Assembly (NCBI GenBank): GCA_016124805.1 | Contig: WGND01000009.1 | Location: 62,001 to 126,000, forward strand | Source: Hyphomicrobiales bacterium | GTDB lineage: Bacteria; Pseudomonadota; Alphaproteobacteria; Parvibaculales; Parvibaculaceae | Direction of reading: 5' to 3' | DNA length: 64,000 nt | In this document: positions 1-9,174 of the stretch, piece after piece | Numbering within the stretch: the stretch's first letter is position 1 | Layout of the letters: every line of letters begins with the position of its first letter | Notes under the pieces: model-generated | Seen by the model: only the letters and a program-made list of their open reading frames with translations | What the model was told of the DNA's origin: nothing | Databases searched by the model: none | Position numbers and translations under genes: made by a program

Positions 1-847
1 TCACGTCAGCGGTCATTTCCTCACCGCGATGGGCGGGCAGACAATGCATGAAGATCGCGTCTTTATGCGCGGCGGCCATGATCTTCTCATTCACCTGATA
101 GGGCGCGAGAAGATTGTGACGCTGCTTGGCCTTGGCTTCTTCATCGCCCATGGAGACCCACGTATCGGTGACGATGCAGTCTGCCCCGTCTGCGGCTTCG
201 AAGGGATCGCGCGTGACAATGATTTTGGCCGATTTCGACGAAGCCCAGTCCATGACTTCCTGTGTCGGGGAAAGTTCCGGCGGGCAGGCAATACGCAGTT
301 CAAAACCGAGCTGACCGGCGGCATGCACCCATGAGGCAGCCACATTGTTGCCATCGCCCGACCAGGCGACTTTCTTGCCTTTGATCGGGCCCTTCTTTTC
401 CTCGAATGTGAGGATGTCGGCCATGATCTGGCAGGGATGGGATTTATCCGTGAGGCCGTTGATGACCGGCACGGATCCATATTCCGCGAGCTCTTCGAGA
501 TGGCGATGGTCCGTGGCGCGGATCATGATCGCATCGACATAGCGCGAGAGAACGCGTGCCGTATCGGCAATGGTTTCCCCGCGACCAAGCTGCGTGTCGC
601 TCGCGCTCAGCAGCAGCGTCTCACCGCCCAACTGACGCATGCCCACATCAAAAGAGACGCGAGTGCGGGTGGATGGTTTTTCAAAGATCATGGCGAGCAG
701 CTTGCCCTTAAGCGGCTTGTCGTCATCGGGCTCGGCCTGACCTTTCTCGCCGCGCCGCGATTTGCGCATCCCTGAGTCCGTCAGAATAGCGCGCAGATCG
801 GCAGGATCCACATCATGGAGATCAAGGAAATTGCGATAGGCCGTCAT
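1..847 (-). CDS. argF: Ornithine carbamoyltransferase, partial (C-terminus off window)
   Basis: Transfers the carbamoyl group of carbamoyl phosphate to ornithine, giving citrulline in cytosolic arginine synthesis. About 282 N-terminal residues are visible and the frame is still open at base 1, so the end lies outside. The carbamoyl-phosphate loop STRTR is at residues 59-63, HPCQ at 137-140 and the ornithine-side HCLPAH at 268-273, all in the expected order. The ATG overlaps the argD stop (ATGA), so the two genes are translationally coupled with argD first. The family assignment is very safe; OTC is preferred over other transcarbamoylases because of the HCLPAH motif and the argD neighbour. Confidence 0.96.
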   Translation of the reverse strand, partial: MTAYRNFLDLHDVDPADLRAILTDSGMRKSRRGEKGQAEPDDDKPLKGKLLAMIFEKPSTRTRVSFDVGMRQLGGETLLLSASDTQLGRGETIADTARVLSRYVDAIMIRATDHRHLEELAEYGSVPVINGLTDKSHPCQIMADILTFEEKKGPIKGKKVAWSGDGNNVAASWVHAAGQLGFELRIACPPELSPTQEVMDWASSKSAKIIVTRDPFEAADGADCIVTDTWVSMGDEEAKAKQRHNLLAPYQVNEKIMAAAHKDAIFMHCLPAHRGEEMTADV

Positions 848-2052
848 GTTGTCGCTCCTGCAGCCTGTTTTTGAGCGGCTGCTTCTTCGAGAGCGCAACA
901 GGCACGTTCAAGGCCATCCAGCGCTTCATCCAAATGCTTTTCTTCAATATTGAGTGGCGGCAGCATGCGAACGACATTGTCGCCGGCACCGATCATCAGC
1001 ACATGCTCCTTGCGCAGCGCGGCCACGAGGTCAGTGTTCAGGACACGGCATTTAAGGCCGATCATCAGGCCCTCGCCACGCACTTCTTCAATGATGGTGG
1101 GGTGCTGATCGACAAGCCGAGCAAGCTTCTGTTTCAGCTTGATGCCCAACTCGCGCACATGCGGCAGAAAATTCTCCTCGGTGACGAGATCAATCACGGC
1201 ATTGGCCACCGCCATGGCGAGCGGATTGCCCCCGAAAGTGGAGCCATGTGTGCCCGCCGTCATGCCGCGGGCTGCATTTTCCGTTGCCAGACAAGCGCCC
1301 ACGGGAAAGCCGCCACCGATGGCCTTGGCAATAGCCATGATGTCTGGCGTGATGCCTGCTTGCTCATGGGCAAAAAGGGTGCCGGTGCGCCCGACGCCTG
1401 TCTGCACTTCATCAAGAACGAGCAGGATGTCGGCCTCGTCGCAAATCGCCCGAATGTTCCGCAGAATATCGCGCGGGACGACGCGCAAGCCACCTTCGCC
1501 CTGAATGGGTTCGATCAGGACGCCGGCCGTTGCGGGGCCGATCGCCTCTTTCAGCGCCTTGAGGTCGCCAAAGGGCACCTGCACAAAACCAGGCGTGGCA
1601 GGCCCGAAGCCTTCAAGATATTTGGCCTGCCCGCCTGCGGCGATGGTCGCCAAGGTGCGGCCATGAAAGGCGCCTTCCATGGTGATCAGTTCATAGCGTT
1701 CGGGATGGCCACCGGCGGCGTGGAATTTGCGCGCCATCTTGATGGCGCATTCCAGCGCCTCGGCACCCGAATTGGCAAAAAAGACGGTGTCCGCAAATGT
1801 CAGGTCAATCAGGCGGCGGGCAAGCTTGTCCTGTCCCGGCACGCGATAGAGATTGGAGGTGTGCCAGACCTTGTGGGCCTGCTCGGTCAGGGCGGCAATC
1901 AGGGCGGGGTGGGCATGGCCCACGACATTGACCGCCACGCCGGCACCGAAGTCGAGATATCGTTCGCCGCTGGCTGTCACCAGATACGGTCCCTCGCCGG
2001 TCTCGAATTCGAGATCGGCCCGCGCATAGGTAGGCAGAACTGGCGTTATCAC
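844..2052 (-). CDS. argD: Acetylornithine aminotransferase
   Basis: PLP enzyme converting N-acetylglutamate semialdehyde to N-acetylornithine; may also act on succinyl-diaminopimelate. It has 402 residues, normal for ArgD. SGAEA at 95-99 binds the PLP phosphate, [11 protein letters not shown] starts at 214 (the Asp contacts the PLP ring nitrogen) and the Schiff-base lysine is K243 in AKAIGGG. The start is GTG at 2052, preceded by GGGAG eight bases upstream. Its last bases overlap argF (ATGA), giving an argD-argF operon, an arrangement common in Alphaproteobacteria. A minus-strand terminator upstream separates it from the ABC permease gene. Confidence 0.96.
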   Translation of the reverse strand: MITPVLPTYARADLEFETGEGPYLVTASGERYLDFGAGVAVNVVGHAHPALIAALTEQAHKVWHTSNLYRVPGQDKLARRLIDLTFADTVFFANSGAEALECAIKMARKFHAAGGHPERYELITMEGAFHGRTLATIAAGGQAKYLEGFGPATPGFVQVPFGDLKALKEAIGPATAGVLIEPIQGEGGLRVVPRDILRNIRAICDEADILLVLDEVQTGVGRTGTLFAHEQAGITPDIMAIAKAIGGGFPVGACLATENAARGMTAGTHGSTFGGNPLAMAVANAVIDLVTEENFLPHVRELGIKLKQKLARLVDQHPTIIEEVRGEGLMIGLKCRVLNTDLVAALRKEHVLMIGAGDNVVRMLPPLNIEEKHLDEALDGLERACCALEEAAAQKQAAGATT

Positions 2053-2116
2053 GATAAATCTCCCGATGGGGACGCTTCCGAGCCTGCCCTGCCGGTTTTT
2101 CCGCAGGGCCCAATAG

Positions 2117-2141
2117 AAAAAGCCGCCAAGGTGACGGCGGC
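2117..2141 (-). terminator. Intrinsic terminator between ABC-2 permease gene and argD
   Basis: On the minus strand, GCCGCC, an 8-base loop and GGCGGC form a perfect 6-bp stem followed by five T. It lies downstream of the permease stop (2256) and upstream of the argD start (2052), so it should end the permease transcript and give argD its own promoter. A second 7-bp inverted repeat (2086-2092 with 2103-2109) without a T-run lies closer to argD. Confidence 0.7.
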
Positions 2142-2255
2142 ATTCCGAGAAGCCGTGAAGTATTACGGAGACAGGCCGATTATGTCAATCGCGAGCCCTG
2201 TCACAATCGATCAAAATCCAATGCGGTCAGTCGCTTATGACGTTTTTGACCTGCC

Positions 2256-3113
2256 TCAGGCCTTCAGTCGGAAGCCGATACGGAAGAGATAGTGCGTGGT
2301 CAGCCAGAGAACGACATTGCAGCCCAGAATAACCATGACGCCGGTGAGGATCGATCCGTCGGCATGACCGGTCATGCCGTAGCGCAGACCATCAATGAGA
2401 TAGAAGAACGGATTCCAGTGCGAAATGACCTGCGCGAAGGGTGGGAGCTGCGTAATTGAGTAGAACGTGCCCGAGAGGAAGGTCGCGGGCAAAATGATGA
2501 AATTGGTGATGGCCTGCAGATGGTCGAATTTTTCGGCCCAGATGCCACCAAGCATGCCCAGCAGGGACAGCATGAAAGAGGCCCCAAGGGCGTAAAAGAT
2601 GATCGCCCAAGGATGCACCATGCCGATATGGACAAAGGGCGCCATGCCGATGGCCGTGACGAGACCGACAACGATGCCACGGGTGACGCCTGCCATGGCG
2701 ATGCCGGTGTTGATTTCGCCCGGTGAGAGCGGCGGCATCAGCAGATCGACGACATTGCCCTGAATCTTCGAAATCAGCAGGGAGGAGGAGGTGTTGGTGA
2801 AGGCATTCTGGATCATGGTCATCATGATCAGGCCCGCCGAGAGAAATTCGATGAAGGGCACGCCGTGAATATCCGGGCGCAGCCGACCGACCGACAGCGA
2901 AAAAATCGAGAGATAGAGAAGCGTGGTAATGACCGGCGCGGCAACGGTCTGGCTCAGGATTTTCGTGAAACGGCGGACTTCCTTCACATAAAGTGTCCAG
3001 GTGCCGAGCGTATTGAAGCGGCCAAAGCGCCTCACCCCGAATGCCGGATAGGCTCCCTCGTGAAGGGCGCCAGTGGATTGCGTGGTCGCGGGCGATGTGA
3101 GGCTCTGGCTCAT
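2256..3113 (-). CDS. ABC-2 type transporter permease
   Basis: Inner-membrane permease of an ABC-2 exporter (the family of drug, polysaccharide and heme exporters), 285 residues. About six hydrophobic segments follow a soluble N-terminus of roughly 40 residues. The region around SAGLIMMTMIQNAF and LMPPLSPGE is typical of the ABC2_membrane domain. The start was set at the ATG at 3113 because AAAGGAG lies 7 bases upstream; an in-frame upstream start at 3149 has no such site. No ATPase gene is next to it within the window, so the partner is encoded elsewhere, which is common in Alphaproteobacteria. The substrate cannot be inferred. Confidence 0.88.
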   Translation of the reverse strand: MSQSLTSPATTQSTGALHEGAYPAFGVRRFGRFNTLGTWTLYVKEVRRFTKILSQTVAAPVITTLLYLSIFSLSVGRLRPDIHGVPFIEFLSAGLIMMTMIQNAFTNTSSSLLISKIQGNVVDLLMPPLSPGEINTGIAMAGVTRGIVVGLVTAIGMAPFVHIGMVHPWAIIFYALGASFMLSLLGMLGGIWAEKFDHLQAITNFIILPATFLSGTFYSITQLPPFAQVISHWNPFFYLIDGLRYGMTGHADGSILTGVMVILGCNVVLWLTTHYLFRIGFRLKA

Positions 3114-3485
3114 GCCGTGGCTCCTTTGAGCTCTTGTTTCCATTTGCAAGGTTAAGACGGCCCGCAGGCAGGCTTATTCGGCGGACCGGACCTCTTAAAT
3201 GGCGCAAGGTGGCCCCGATTCCAACCCCTAGATCAGAGATAGACCGTATTTAGGCGAACAAACAGGGACCCCGACTCTTTTCTGTGGATAAGGAGGCACT
3301 GGTTAACGTCAAACCTTGCCTCCACAGGGCATCATCTTGTATATTTTTTGTTAAGGCCTACGAAATCTGGTGTTGCGTGAGGCGGTTTACCCCCTATCCC
3401 CTGCCCTCTAGAGCGGCTGGATCGGGTCCGCCGGGAGCTTCTTTAGGGATTTGGGCAAGTCATTTCGCCGTAGGGGGATATCAAT
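3114..3485. other. Intergenic region with divergent promoters for ABC permease and gcrA
   Basis: 372 bases without a credible gene. It must hold the promoters of the divergent permease and gcrA genes. Two GANTC sites (3217-3221 and 3273-3277) lie upstream of gcrA; in Caulobacter such sites are methylated by CcrM and read by GcrA. A strong ribosome-binding site (AGGGGG) precedes the gcrA ATG. No clear sigma-70 hexamer pair or full CtrA box (TTAA-N7-TTAA) was found. Confidence 0.5.
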
Positions 3486-4004
3486 ATGTGGACCGACGAA
3501 CGCGTTGAATTGCTGAAAAAACTCTGGGCCGACGGGCTCAGTGCCAGTCAGGTCGCCAAGCAGCTTGGTGGTGTGACCCGCAATGCCGTGATCGGCAAGG
3601 TGCATCGTCTCGGGCTTTCGGGCCGCGCGACGCCCAGCCGCCCTGCCCGTCCCCGCCAGCAGGCACCCCGCACATTGGTGCGCAGCCGCCCTGATCCGCT
3701 GACACATCAGGAAAGCGCTGACGAGACAGCCGACGATATGCCGGTGATGACGCGCGAAAGCCGCAACGAAACCAAGAACCGCGATTTCGTACCCGCCCTG
3801 CGCGCCACTGTGCTGACGCTGACGGAACATACCTGCAAATGGCCGATCGGTGATCCAGGCCAGGAGGGGTTCCATTTCTGCGGTCATTCCGCTGATTCAG
3901 GCGTTCCCTATTGCCCTGAACATGCGCGCCTTGCCTATCAGCCTGCCCAGCCACGCCGCAACCGCGAACGCGAGCGTCTCCGCCGCGAGCGTCTGGCAGG
4001 CTGA
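3486..4004 (+). CDS. gcrA: Cell-cycle regulator GcrA
   Basis: Alphaproteobacterial transcription cofactor that binds sigma-70 and activates promoters carrying methylated GANTC. It has 172 residues, as is usual for the family. The N-terminal helix-turn-helix (residues 1-46) starts MWTDERVELLKKLWADGLSA and continues with RNAVIGKVHRLGL. A basic, Pro-rich linker follows, then the sigma-binding C-terminal part with CKWPIGDP and a CGH/YCPEH segment. The start has AGGGGG upstream. It is monocistronic: an intrinsic terminator follows directly. Confidence 0.95.
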   Translation: MWTDERVELLKKLWADGLSASQVAKQLGGVTRNAVIGKVHRLGLSGRATPSRPARPRQQAPRTLVRSRPDPLTHQESADETADDMPVMTRESRNETKNRDFVPALRATVLTLTEHTCKWPIGDPGQEGFHFCGHSADSGVPYCPEHARLAYQPAQPRRNRERERLRRERLAG

Positions 4005-4025
4005 GCGCCGCCAACAGACCCTGAC

Positions 4026-4058
4026 AAAAAAGCCGGTGCAGATTGCACCGGCTTTTTC
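4026..4058. terminator. Bidirectional intrinsic terminator between gcrA and phoB
   Basis: A perfect 10-bp stem (4031-4040 with 4044-4053) has a 3-base loop, an A-run on its left and a T-run on its right. It therefore works in both directions, ending gcrA on the plus strand and the convergent phoR-pst-phoU-phoB transcript on the minus strand. Confidence 0.9.
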
Positions 4059-4079
4059 ATTGGGCACATGCATGCCTGA

Positions 4080-4775
4080 TTAATTGCGAAACTGCTCGTC
4101 AAGCGAGTAGCCGGCTGAGCGTACGGTGCGAATGGGATCGCGCTCGTCTTTTTCGTTCAATGCCTTGCGCAAGCGCCCGACATGCACGTCGACCGTGCGG
4201 GCTTCCACATAGACATCCGAGCCCCAGACGGCATCCAGCAGCTGCTCGCGGCTGAAAACACGGCCGGGATGCTGGATCAGATGATCAAGCAGGCGATATT
4301 CGGTGGGCCCAAGATGAACCTCGCGGTCGCCACGGCGGACACGATGGGCGGCGCGGTCGATGACGATGTCGCCAAAGGTCACGAGGTCCTCAGTGAGTGC
4401 CGGCCGGATGCGACGCATGACAGCGCGAATGCGGGCCAGAAGCTCTGTCATGGAAAAAGGCTTGGTGACGTAGTCATCGGCACCGGTGTCCAACCCGCGA
4501 ATGCGGTCTGCTTCCTCGCCGCGTGCCGTGATCATGATGATCGGCAGATTGCGCGTCTCGGTGCGGCCACGCAGGCGGCGGCAGAGCTCGATACCGGAAA
4601 GACCGGGGAGCATCCAGTCCAGCAGGACCAGATCCGGCGTGACTTCGCGAATGAGCAGCGCGGCTTCTTCACCATCCGCTGCCGTCACAACCTTGTAGCC
4701 TTCCTTGTCCAGATTGTACTGAAGCAGCGTCGAGAGCGCTTCTTCATCTTCCACAATCATCACTGTTGGTTTCAT
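4080..4775 (-). CDS. phoB: Phosphate regulon response regulator PhoB
   Basis: OmpR-family regulator that binds Pho boxes when phosphorylated by PhoR. The receiver domain (about 1-120) has an acidic pocket at E9-D10 and phospho-acceptor D53 (LLDWMLPG). The C-terminal winged helix (about 130-228) ends near the usual RTVRSAGYSL. The ATG at 4775 gives 231 residues, matching the family. An in-frame start at 4832 would add 19 residues with no homology pattern, and neither start has a strong ribosome-binding site. It is the last gene of the operon, after phoU. Confidence 0.95.
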   Translation of the reverse strand: MKPTVMIVEDEEALSTLLQYNLDKEGYKVVTAADGEEAALLIREVTPDLVLLDWMLPGLSGIELCRRLRGRTETRNLPIIMITARGEEADRIRGLDTGADDYVTKPFSMTELLARIRAVMRRIRPALTEDLVTFGDIVIDRAAHRVRRGDREVHLGPTEYRLLDHLIQHPGRVFSREQLLDAVWGSDVYVEARTVDVHVGRLRKALNEKDERDPIRTVRSAGYSLDEQFRN

Positions 4776-4846
4776 TCTACGCTCGAATAGGGCCGAAGAA
4801 GGTTCACGTTCGTGAAGCATAGCCATGGACATATCACACCCATATC

Positions 4847-5563
4847 TTAAGAGGCAGACCGGACAGCGGTCGAGCTGGTAATATCGCCCTTGGGACGCTC
4901 ATCATCGGTGGTTTCGCCGGTGACCAGATAACGCACGGTTTCAGCCACATTTGTTGCGTGGTCGCCGATGCGCTCGATGTTTTTGGCCACGAACATGAGA
5001 TGGGTACAGGCGCCAATGGTGCGGGGGTCTTCCATCATATAGGTCAGCAGCTCGCGGAAGACCGAGTTGTACATCTCGTCGATTTCCTCATCATCCCGCC
5101 AGACTTCCATGGCCGTTGTGGCATCACGATTGGCATAGGCATCCAGCACCTGCTTGAGCTGGCCCTGTGCCAGACGGCCCATGCGGCTGATGCCCTGGAT
5201 GAGGCGTACCGGAATATCAAAATCGTTCTGGATAACCATGGCGCGCTTGGCGATGTTTTTTGCCAGATCGCCGATGCGCTCCAGATCGATGGAAATCTTG
5301 ATCGAGGAAATCGCTTCACGCAGATCGCTCGCCATGGGCTGGCGCAGCGCGATCAGGCGGATCGCGCGCTGTTCAATTTCCGCTTCAAGATCGTCGACAC
5401 GCCGGTCTTCGCGTACCGTACGCTCGGCAAGTTCGGTGTCACGGCGTGCGACTGATTCCATGGCACCGGCAAGCTGGGCTTCCGTCAGCCCGCCCATCTG
5501 TGCAATGCAAGTCGAGAGGGCTTCCAGTTCTTCGTGGAAGGACTTCACTGTGTGATCGGTCAC
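4847..5563 (-). CDS. phoU: Phosphate signalling protein PhoU
   Basis: Metal-binding peripheral protein that links the Pst transporter to PhoR and keeps the Pho regulon off when phosphate is ample. It has 238 residues with the two repeated three-helix PhoU bundles: the E/D-rich metal motifs appear in the first half (around EAEIEQRAIRLIALRQP) and again in the second (ERIGDHATNVAE). The start is GTG at 5563 with AGGAG seven bases upstream. It lies 39 bases after pstB and just before phoB. Confidence 0.96.
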   Translation of the reverse strand: MTDHTVKSFHEELEALSTCIAQMGGLTEAQLAGAMESVARRDTELAERTVREDRRVDDLEAEIEQRAIRLIALRQPMASDLREAISSIKISIDLERIGDLAKNIAKRAMVIQNDFDIPVRLIQGISRMGRLAQGQLKQVLDAYANRDATTAMEVWRDDEEIDEMYNSVFRELLTYMMEDPRTIGACTHLMFVAKNIERIGDHATNVAETVRYLVTGETTDDERPKGDITSSTAVRSAS

Positions 5564-5602
5564 TCTTATCTCCTGTTGGCCTCGACGCGGTCAGGATCGG
5601 TC

Positions 5603-6415
5603 CTAGCCAAATCGGCCAGTGATATAGTCCTGTGTGCGTTCATCGCTTGGTCGCGTAAATATCTGATCGGTATCCCCTTCCTCGACAAGAATGCCGAGGT
5701 GGAAAAAGGCGGTACGCTGGGACACACGCGCTGCCTGCTGCATTGAATGGGTCACGATCACGATCGTGAAATTCTGACGCAGTTCATCAATCAATTCCTC
5801 GACACGTGCCGTGGCAATGGGGTCAAGCGCCGAGCAGGGTTCATCCATGAGAATGACTTCCGGGCTCACCGCAATGGCGCGCGCAATGCAGAGGCGCTGC
5901 TGCTGACCACCGGAAAGGCCTGTGCCTGGCGACTCCAGACGATCCTTGACCTCATTCCAGAGACCGGCACGCTGCAGGCTGCGCTCGACGATTTCGTCGA
6001 GTTCGGCCTTGCCCGTTGCCTGACCATGAATACGGGGGCCATAGGCGACATTGTCATAGATTGATTTTGGAAAGGGGTTCGGCTTCTGAAACACCATGCC
6101 GACACGGGCACGCAATTCCACGACGTCGATTTCAGGATCGTAAATATCCTGACCCTCAAGCGTGATCAATCCTTCGACACGGCAGCTCGGCACCACGTCA
6201 TTCATGCGGTTGATCGAGCGCAGGAAGGTGGACTTGCCGCAGCCCGAGGGACCGATCAGCGAAATCACCTGATTGGCGGCAATGTCGAGATTGACGTTAA
6301 AGAGCGCCTGCTTCTCGCCGTAGAAAACACAAACATCTTTCGCCGCGATCTTCACATCACTGGATGATGTTTTCGGGCTCGCAACGGCAGGTTTTTCCTG
6401 AGTAGATATCGACAT
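5603..6415 (-). CDS. pstB: Phosphate ABC transporter ATP-binding protein PstB
   Basis: ATPase driving high-affinity phosphate import through PstCA. It has 270 residues. Walker [10 protein letters not shown] is at 55-63, followed by the signature LSGGQQQR, Walker [13 protein letters not shown] and the switch His in VIVTHSM. The ATG at 6415 is used because TAGGAG lies 8 bases upstream; that TAG is also the pstA stop. An upstream in-frame start at 6460 lies inside pstA. About 20 extra N-terminal residues precede the ABC core. Confidence 0.97.
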   Translation of the reverse strand: MSISTQEKPAVASPKTSSSDVKIAAKDVCVFYGEKQALFNVNLDIAANQVISLIGPSGCGKSTFLRSINRMNDVVPSCRVEGLITLEGQDIYDPEIDVVELRARVGMVFQKPNPFPKSIYDNVAYGPRIHGQATGKAELDEIVERSLQRAGLWNEVKDRLESPGTGLSGGQQQRLCIARAIAVSPEVILMDEPCSALDPIATARVEELIDELRQNFTIVIVTHSMQQAARVSQRTAFFHLGILVEEGDTDQIFTRPSDERTQDYITGRFG

Positions 6416-6425
6416 GGGTGCACTC

Positions 6426-7718
6426 CTACCAGCGACGCTCAAAGCGGCGTCGCAGAACAACGGCTATGGCATTCATGAGAATAAGGAAACCGATCAGCAC
6501 CATGATGGCAGCGCTGGTGCGCGCTTCAAAAGCACGCTCGGGACTGTCGGCCCAGAGATAGATCTGCACGGGCAGAACCGTCGCCGGGTCCGTAAAGTTT
6601 GCGGGCACATCGACGATGAAAGCGACCATGCCGATCATGAGCAGCGGCGCTGTTTCGCCCAGGGCCTGGGCAAGGCCGATAATGGTGCCAGTGAGAATGC
6701 CCGGCATGGCAAGGGGCACCACATGATGGGTGACAACCTGCAGCTCCGAGGCACCGACGCCGAGAGCGGCCTCGCGGATCGAGGGCGGCACGGCGGCAAG
6801 CGCCGCGCGGGTGGCGATAATGATGGTGGGCAATGTCATGAGCGCCAGCACAAGACCGCCAACCAGGGGGGCTGAACGCGGCATGCCGAAGAAATTGAGG
6901 AACACGGCAAGGCCCAGCAGACCGAAAACGATGGAGGGGACGGCGGCCAGATTGTTGATATTGACCTCGATGAGATCGTTCCAACGGTTTTTCGTCGCAA
7001 ATTCCTGAAGATAGACAGCAGCCAGCACGCCAATGGGAAAGCTGACAGCAAGTGTCACGGAAAGGGTGAGCAGGGAACCCATAACCGCGCCCCAGATGCC
7101 CGCCATTTCAGGTTCGCGGCTATCGCCCGTTGTCAGAAACGGCCAGGCAATGCCCCGGGCCAGGTGACCCTGCGCCTGAAGTTTATCAATCCAGGCAACC
7201 TGCACGTCGCTCACGGGGCGCTCGGCCTCGGGCTGCGACAGGTCATAGGTGCCTTTGACCACGAGATCGAGATCGTCGCCAGCCAGAAGCTGGACATCCT
7301 TGCGCTGGCCGATCAGAGACGGATCGGCACGGACCATTTCGCGCAGCTGCTGGTCAGCCGCAACGGAGATGAGCTGGCCGAGCTGGCGCTTCTCGCGACG
7401 TTCCGTGACTTCCGGAAACATGTCATAGAGCGCGTTCCGGGCCATCGCCTGAAAATTCACGCCATTGAGATTTTCCGTATCAATCTTTTCCGGATCGAAA
7501 AAGATATTCAGCGTGATGTTGGTCTGCAGGAAAGCAGGCGCGCCCTTGGCCGTGATGGTGCCGAGAAGGCCGATAAGAAAGGCGACAGCGACCGCAATGG
7601 CGGCAATACCATAGGCGCGGAAACGTCGTTCAGCGGCATAGCGCTTCTTGATGCGTTTCCGATAGGCCTGCGATGAAACGGCCAATCCCTCTGTTTTGGG
7701 CATGGTCATATCAGTCAT
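6426..7718 (-). CDS. pstA: Phosphate ABC transporter permease PstA
   Basis: Inner-membrane permease half of the Pst importer, 430 residues, longer than E. coli PstA (about 296). One N-terminal membrane segment is followed by a periplasmic domain of about 150 residues (DUF3333-like, common in Alphaproteobacteria). The MetI-type permease domain with the EAA loop ([13 protein letters not shown]) comes next, and the protein ends in RRRFERRW. The ATG at 7718 has AGGGA upstream and overlaps the pstC stop by 8 bases. Confidence 0.95.
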   Translation of the reverse strand: MTDMTMPKTEGLAVSSQAYRKRIKKRYAAERRFRAYGIAAIAVAVAFLIGLLGTITAKGAPAFLQTNITLNIFFDPEKIDTENLNGVNFQAMARNALYDMFPEVTERREKRQLGQLISVAADQQLREMVRADPSLIGQRKDVQLLAGDDLDLVVKGTYDLSQPEAERPVSDVQVAWIDKLQAQGHLARGIAWPFLTTGDSREPEMAGIWGAVMGSLLTLSVTLAVSFPIGVLAAVYLQEFATKNRWNDLIEVNINNLAAVPSIVFGLLGLAVFLNFFGMPRSAPLVGGLVLALMTLPTIIIATRAALAAVPPSIREAALGVGASELQVVTHHVVPLAMPGILTGTIIGLAQALGETAPLLMIGMVAFIVDVPANFTDPATVLPVQIYLWADSPERAFEARTSAAIMVLIGFLILMNAIAVVLRRRFERRW

Positions 7719-9093
7719 ATTGTTCCCTATAGCGACGTACAACGTAAAGCGCGATGACGTTCAAACCTAGCGTGATGACGAAAAGCACCAGACCCAGAGC
7801 AAAAGCAGCCAGTGTTTTGGCGCTGTCAAATTCCTGGTCGCCCACCAGCAGGGTGACGATCTGCACCGTGACCGTGGTGACGGCCTCAAAGGGGTTGGCC
7901 GTCAGATTGGCCGCCAGACCGGCCGCCATGACCACGATCATCGTTTCACCGACTGCGCGGGAAATCGCGAGCAGGACCGAGCCGACAATGCCCGGCAGGG
8001 CAGCGGGCAGGATGACCTGCTTGATGGTTTCGGATTTGGTTGCTCCCAGCGCATAGGCACCGTCGCGCAATGTCTGGGGCACGGAGTTGATCACGTCATC
8101 GGAAAGGGATGAAACGAAAGGAATGATCATGACGCCCATGACCAGACCGGCCGCCAGAGCCGATTCCGCCGAGATGACCCAGCCCAGCTCGACACCCAGA
8201 TCGCGCAGCATGGGCGCCACTGTCAGAGCGGCAAAAAAGCCATAGACCACTGTCGGAATGCCGGCCAGTACCTCAAGCACGGGCTTGGCGATGCCGCGGA
8301 TGCGCGGTGTGGCATATTCCGACATGTAGATCGCCGCATAAAGGCCGAGCGGCACGGCGACCGACATGGCAATCAGCGTGATGAGGAAGGTGCCCGCGAG
8401 CAAAGGCAGCATGCCAAAGGCACCCGATGAACCGATCTGCCCCGGACGCATGGCTGTCTGCGGGCTCCACTTCAAGCCGAAAAGGAAGTCGGCGAGCGGC
8501 ACCTTCTGCAGGAAGCGCAGGGTTTCAAAGATCAGCGAAAGAACAATGCCGAGTGTCGTCAGGATCGCGATCATCGAGGCAACAATCATGATCACGCGGA
8601 CGATCTTCTCGACGTGATTACGCGCACGGAAGCGCAGCGCAATGAGCTTTCGGCCAAAATGGAATGAGGCAATGGCCACAGCAATGGAACAAACGGAGAG
8701 AAGCCAGAGCGATATCTGGTTGAACCGGCTGTAGAAATCAGCCGCGATCTGCGTTGCCTCATCTACCGCGCCGGAGGTGATGCCACCATTGGCCATATTG
8801 CGCACGTCGGACATTTTGAGGCCGAGGGTCGCAGCGTCCATCGTTGCAGCGCCGGGGATATATTGTGCCATGAAATGATCTGCCAGCATGGGCGAGATCA
8901 CGAGCCATGTGATGATGAAGCCCATGGCGGGCAGCAGCACCATGAATGCGAGATAGGCACCGTGATAGAAAGGCAGGGAATGGAGCTTGCCCGTCGTGCC
9001 GCTTCTCAGAATACCCGTCGCCTGGCTGCGACCAAAATAATAGCCGATGAGAGTCAGAACAATCAGAACGGCAAAAATCAGGGAGTGGCTCAT
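7711..9093 (-). CDS. pstC: Phosphate ABC transporter permease PstC
   Basis: Second permease subunit of the Pst phosphate importer, 460 residues. It begins with a membrane segment and an extended N-terminal region, and has further membrane segments near 137-157 and 190-210. The transport domain carries the EAA-loop equivalent (RDGAYALGATKSETIKQV). The long N-terminal half is typical of alphaproteobacterial PstC. The gene overlaps pstA and follows pstS after a hairpin. Confidence 0.95.
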   Translation of the reverse strand: MSHSLIFAVLIVLTLIGYYFGRSQATGILRSGTTGKLHSLPFYHGAYLAFMVLLPAMGFIITWLVISPMLADHFMAQYIPGAATMDAATLGLKMSDVRNMANGGITSGAVDEATQIAADFYSRFNQISLWLLSVCSIAVAIASFHFGRKLIALRFRARNHVEKIVRVIMIVASMIAILTTLGIVLSLIFETLRFLQKVPLADFLFGLKWSPQTAMRPGQIGSSGAFGMLPLLAGTFLITLIAMSVAVPLGLYAAIYMSEYATPRIRGIAKPVLEVLAGIPTVVYGFFAALTVAPMLRDLGVELGWVISAESALAAGLVMGVMIIPFVSSLSDDVINSVPQTLRDGAYALGATKSETIKQVILPAALPGIVGSVLLAISRAVGETMIVVMAAGLAANLTANPFEAVTTVTVQIVTLLVGDQEFDSAKTLAAFALGLVLFVITLGLNVIALYVVRRYREQYD

Positions 9094-9135
9094 ACGACAA
9101 CTCGATCCGTGGCACCAGGGGACTTGAGCAGGGAA

Positions 9136-9168
9136 GAAAAGGCGGCGCGCTTTTGATGACGCGCCGCC
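9136..9168 (-). terminator. Hairpin with short T-run after pstS (partial terminator or processing site)
   Basis: A perfect 9-bp GC stem (9141-9149 with 9160-9168) is followed on the minus strand by TTTTC. It lies just behind the pstS stop and before pstC. Such hairpins after binding-protein genes let PstS be made in excess of the membrane subunits, by partial termination or by protecting the upstream mRNA. The T-run is too short for full termination, and the downstream genes have no obvious promoter of their own. Confidence 0.6.
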
Positions 9169-9174
9169 CCTTGA

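Noticed and set aside
2086-2109. 7-bp inverted repeat upstream of argD
   Set aside because: No T-run and no regulator; may be a weak leader hairpin only, so not listed separately.
871-2292. Long plus-strand open frame opposite argD
   Set aside because: It is the antisense of a strongly matched argD gene and shows no domain pattern; GC-rich codon bias opens antisense frames.
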